20,991 nt of DNA from Winogradskyella_A sp963966315 (GTDB taxonomy: Bacteria > Bacteroidota > Bacteroidia > Flavobacteriales > Flavobacteriaceae). Positions 19,601-20,991 of the stretch are shown here, piece after piece (the stretch's first letter is position 1; every line of letters starts with the position of its first letter). The notes beneath the pieces were generated by a model, which worked only from the letters and a program-made list of their open reading frames with translations, did no database searches and was not told the DNA's origin. A program made the translations under genes and the position numbers. The DNA lies in contig CAWZYX010000047.1 in the NCBI GenBank assembly GCA_963966315.1, positions 1-20,991 on the forward strand. The letters are read 5' to 3'.

Positions 19601-20991
19601 ATGGCCAAAAAAAAACAAACAGCTGCAACAGCCAAAATAGAACCCTACAACTTTAATGTTGTCTGGGAAGAGTTAATGGAAAATGAAGATTTTATTAACA
19701 TCTTCCTATCCGACGTGCTCGAGGAGTACATCACCAGACAACGTTGGTATGGCGGTAAATCCAGCAAGTTAAAATATATTGAACTCTCTGAATATTTTCG
19801 AATACAGCAACGTGAGGAAGTATATTACGGATTACTTCTGGAAGTGAATTTTGTGGAAGCATTCTTTCAGCATTATTTCCTGCCCATCGCTTTTGTTTCA
19901 GACGAAAGTTTTGCAAAGGACGATCGCATTCTGCCGATTAGTATTCAGAATCAGAGGGGCTTCATAATTGATGCGACCAATCTTGAAGCGTTTAGGAAAG
20001 TGGTTTTTGAACGCATACTCACTGCCGAACCCAATGATACCACCCGTGTGCAGTACAATAAGAGCCATATTTTTTGCAATTGCGAATACGAGTCTTCTCG
20101 TTTTATGGGATTGGAGCAAAGCAACACATCCATCGTATACAATGAAAAATATGTTCTGAAATTTTACAGGCGGATCTATCAGGACCGAAATCCGGACTAC
20201 GAAATGAGTCGCTTTTTGTCCGAAAAGAAAGATTTTAAAAATACACCGGCTTATCTGGGGAGTATACAAATTAAGGATCAGGAAAATGTCAATATCACCA
20301 TTGGGCTCATGCAGGAAATGGTTCCAAATCAGGGTGATGCCTGGGAGTACATGCTTAAAGAGCTCAACAAAGTATTCCACAATATAGAGTATAAGAATAT
20401 ACACCTTAACCGTTTGCCTAAAACAACCGATTTTGAACGTTTGGAGATCAGGGATATCCCACCGCAAATTATTGACTGGGCCGGATTAAACATTTTCACA
20501 AAAATCCAGAAACTGGCTAAACGAACAGCAGAAATGCATATTGCACTTGGTTCAGAATTTGAGGTGACCGCCTTCACACCAGCAAGGTTTAATGGTGATT
20601 ATACGGTTTGGCTTAAAAACAGATTACTGTATCAGTTCCAAAACAGGCTGAATGCGGTGGAAAATAATCTGCATAAGCTCAAGGGGTTGTCCCGTGAACT
20701 GGCTGAGGATTTCCTGGAGAAGAAAAACGAGATCAGGAAACGTTTTGTTCAATTTGACTGGACCAAATTAAAAGGTGAACGCTTGAGGGTGCATGGAGAT
20801 TACCACCTGGGTCAAATTCTGGTGAATGGTGATGATTTTTTCATTATTGATTTTGAAGGGGAACCGGAGAGCACCATCAGAGACCGAAAAGTCAAACAAC
20901 CTCCATTGAAAGATGTGGCGGGTTTGTTCAGGTCCTTTCACTACGCCAGCTATGCAACTATTTTTAACAATCAGGAGAGCTATAATAAGAG
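19601..20991 (+). CDS. Maltokinase (Pep2/Mak type), cut by the window end
   Basis: The open frame runs from the ATG at 19601 to the window end (463 complete codons, no stop). The product phosphorylates maltose with ATP to give maltose-1-phosphate, the GlgE substrate. Evidence: RQRWYGGKS near residue 45-55 (the maltokinase N-terminal 'cap' signature), a beta-rich cap to about 150, a protein-kinase-like fold with VLKFYRR, TIGLMQEMVPNQGDAWEYM and AEMHIALGS, and the catalytic motifs HGDYHLGQ (398-405) and IDFEGEP (D417 metal-binding). The start is fixed by the 2-bp gap after glgE. It is a stand-alone kinase at its N-terminus, not preceded by TreS as in TreS-Pep2 fusions. Whether something is fused at the C-terminus cannot be seen. 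Confidence 0.92.
   Translation, partial: MAKKKQTAATAKIEPYNFNVVWEELMENEDFINIFLSDVLEEYITRQRWYGGKSSKLKYIELSEYFRIQQREEVYYGLLLEVNFVEAFFQHYFLPIAFVSDESFAKDDRILPISIQNQRGFIIDATNLEAFRKVVFERILTAEPNDTTRVQYNKSHIFCNCEYESSRFMGLEQSNTSIVYNEKYVLKFYRRIYQDRNPDYEMSRFLSEKKDFKNTPAYLGSIQIKDQENVNITIGLMQEMVPNQGDAWEYMLKELNKVFHNIEYKNIHLNRLPKTTDFERLEIRDIPPQIIDWAGLNIFTKIQKLAKRTAEMHIALGSEFEVTAFTPARFNGDYTVWLKNRLLYQFQNRLNAVENNLHKLKGLSRELAEDFLEKKNEIRKRFVQFDWTKLKGERLRVHGDYHLGQILVNGDDFFIIDFEGEPESTIRDRKVKQPPLKDVAGLFRSFHYASYATIFNNQESYNK

Noticed and set aside
19898..20467. 189-codon minus-strand frame at the window end
   Set aside because: It is antisense to the maltokinase, whose frame carries clear kinase motifs.
1..20991. CRISPR arrays, tRNA or rRNA genes, IS elements, toxin-antitoxin or defence genes
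   Set aside because: None of the expected repeats, structures or protein motifs was seen on either strand by eye; no covariance-model or profile search was possible.

Overview
The window looks like one end of a draft contig from a marine-type member of the Flavobacteriia (Bacteroidota). Support for this is: promoter elements of the form TAnnTTTG, sometimes with an upstream TTG; near absence of Shine-Dalgarno sites; outer-membrane TonB and beta-barrel proteins; signal peptides with Gln at the predicted cleavage point; a CCC-motif membrane protein and a DUF2752 protein; and the gene order zapA - 6S RNA - rny. Bases 1-25 are not biological. They match the Nextera transposon adapter, so the first gene (rocD) is cut by the contig edge. 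The far end is cut inside a maltokinase gene.

Layout. (1) 26-1300: rocD (ornithine aminotransferase), 5' truncated, then a bidirectional terminator. (2) 1331-1979, minus strand: DUF2752 protein and CCC-motif membrane protein. They diverge from a plus-strand pair at 2045-2798 (small membrane protein and Smr-domain protein). (3) 2795-3703, minus: lipoprotein with acidic thrombospondin-type-3-like repeats. (4) 3792-4937: NifS/IscS-type cysteine desulfurase, which meets head-on (4934-9108, minus) an M23 peptidase/TonB-receptor operon. (5) 9274-11672: coiled-coil protein, zapA, 6S RNA and rny (RNase Y), a conserved housekeeping block. (6) 11727-12629, minus: xerD. (7) 12775-15000: three secreted outer-membrane beta-barrel proteins, each probably its own transcription unit. 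(8) 15076-15492: aroQ, convergent with lpdA (15537-16913, minus), with msrB upstream of lpdA. (9) 17661 to the end: glgE and a maltokinase, part of the GlgE alpha-glucan pathway (trehalose/maltose to maltose-1-phosphate to glucan).

Most of the window is core metabolism and cell-envelope biology. I saw no CRISPR array, IS element, phage gene, toxin-antitoxin or defence locus. The most informative non-coding signal is a roughly 184-nt RNA at 9895-10078, closed by a perfect 12-bp stem and followed by a U-tract. It has the architecture and gene context of 6S RNA. A second recurring signal is a -7 promoter element only 3-4 nt before an ATG at five genes, which predicts leaderless or near-leaderless mRNAs. 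A third is two convergent gene pairs whose stop codons overlap within 4 bp with no terminator hairpin between them.

All functional calls come from reading protein motifs. No database search was run.
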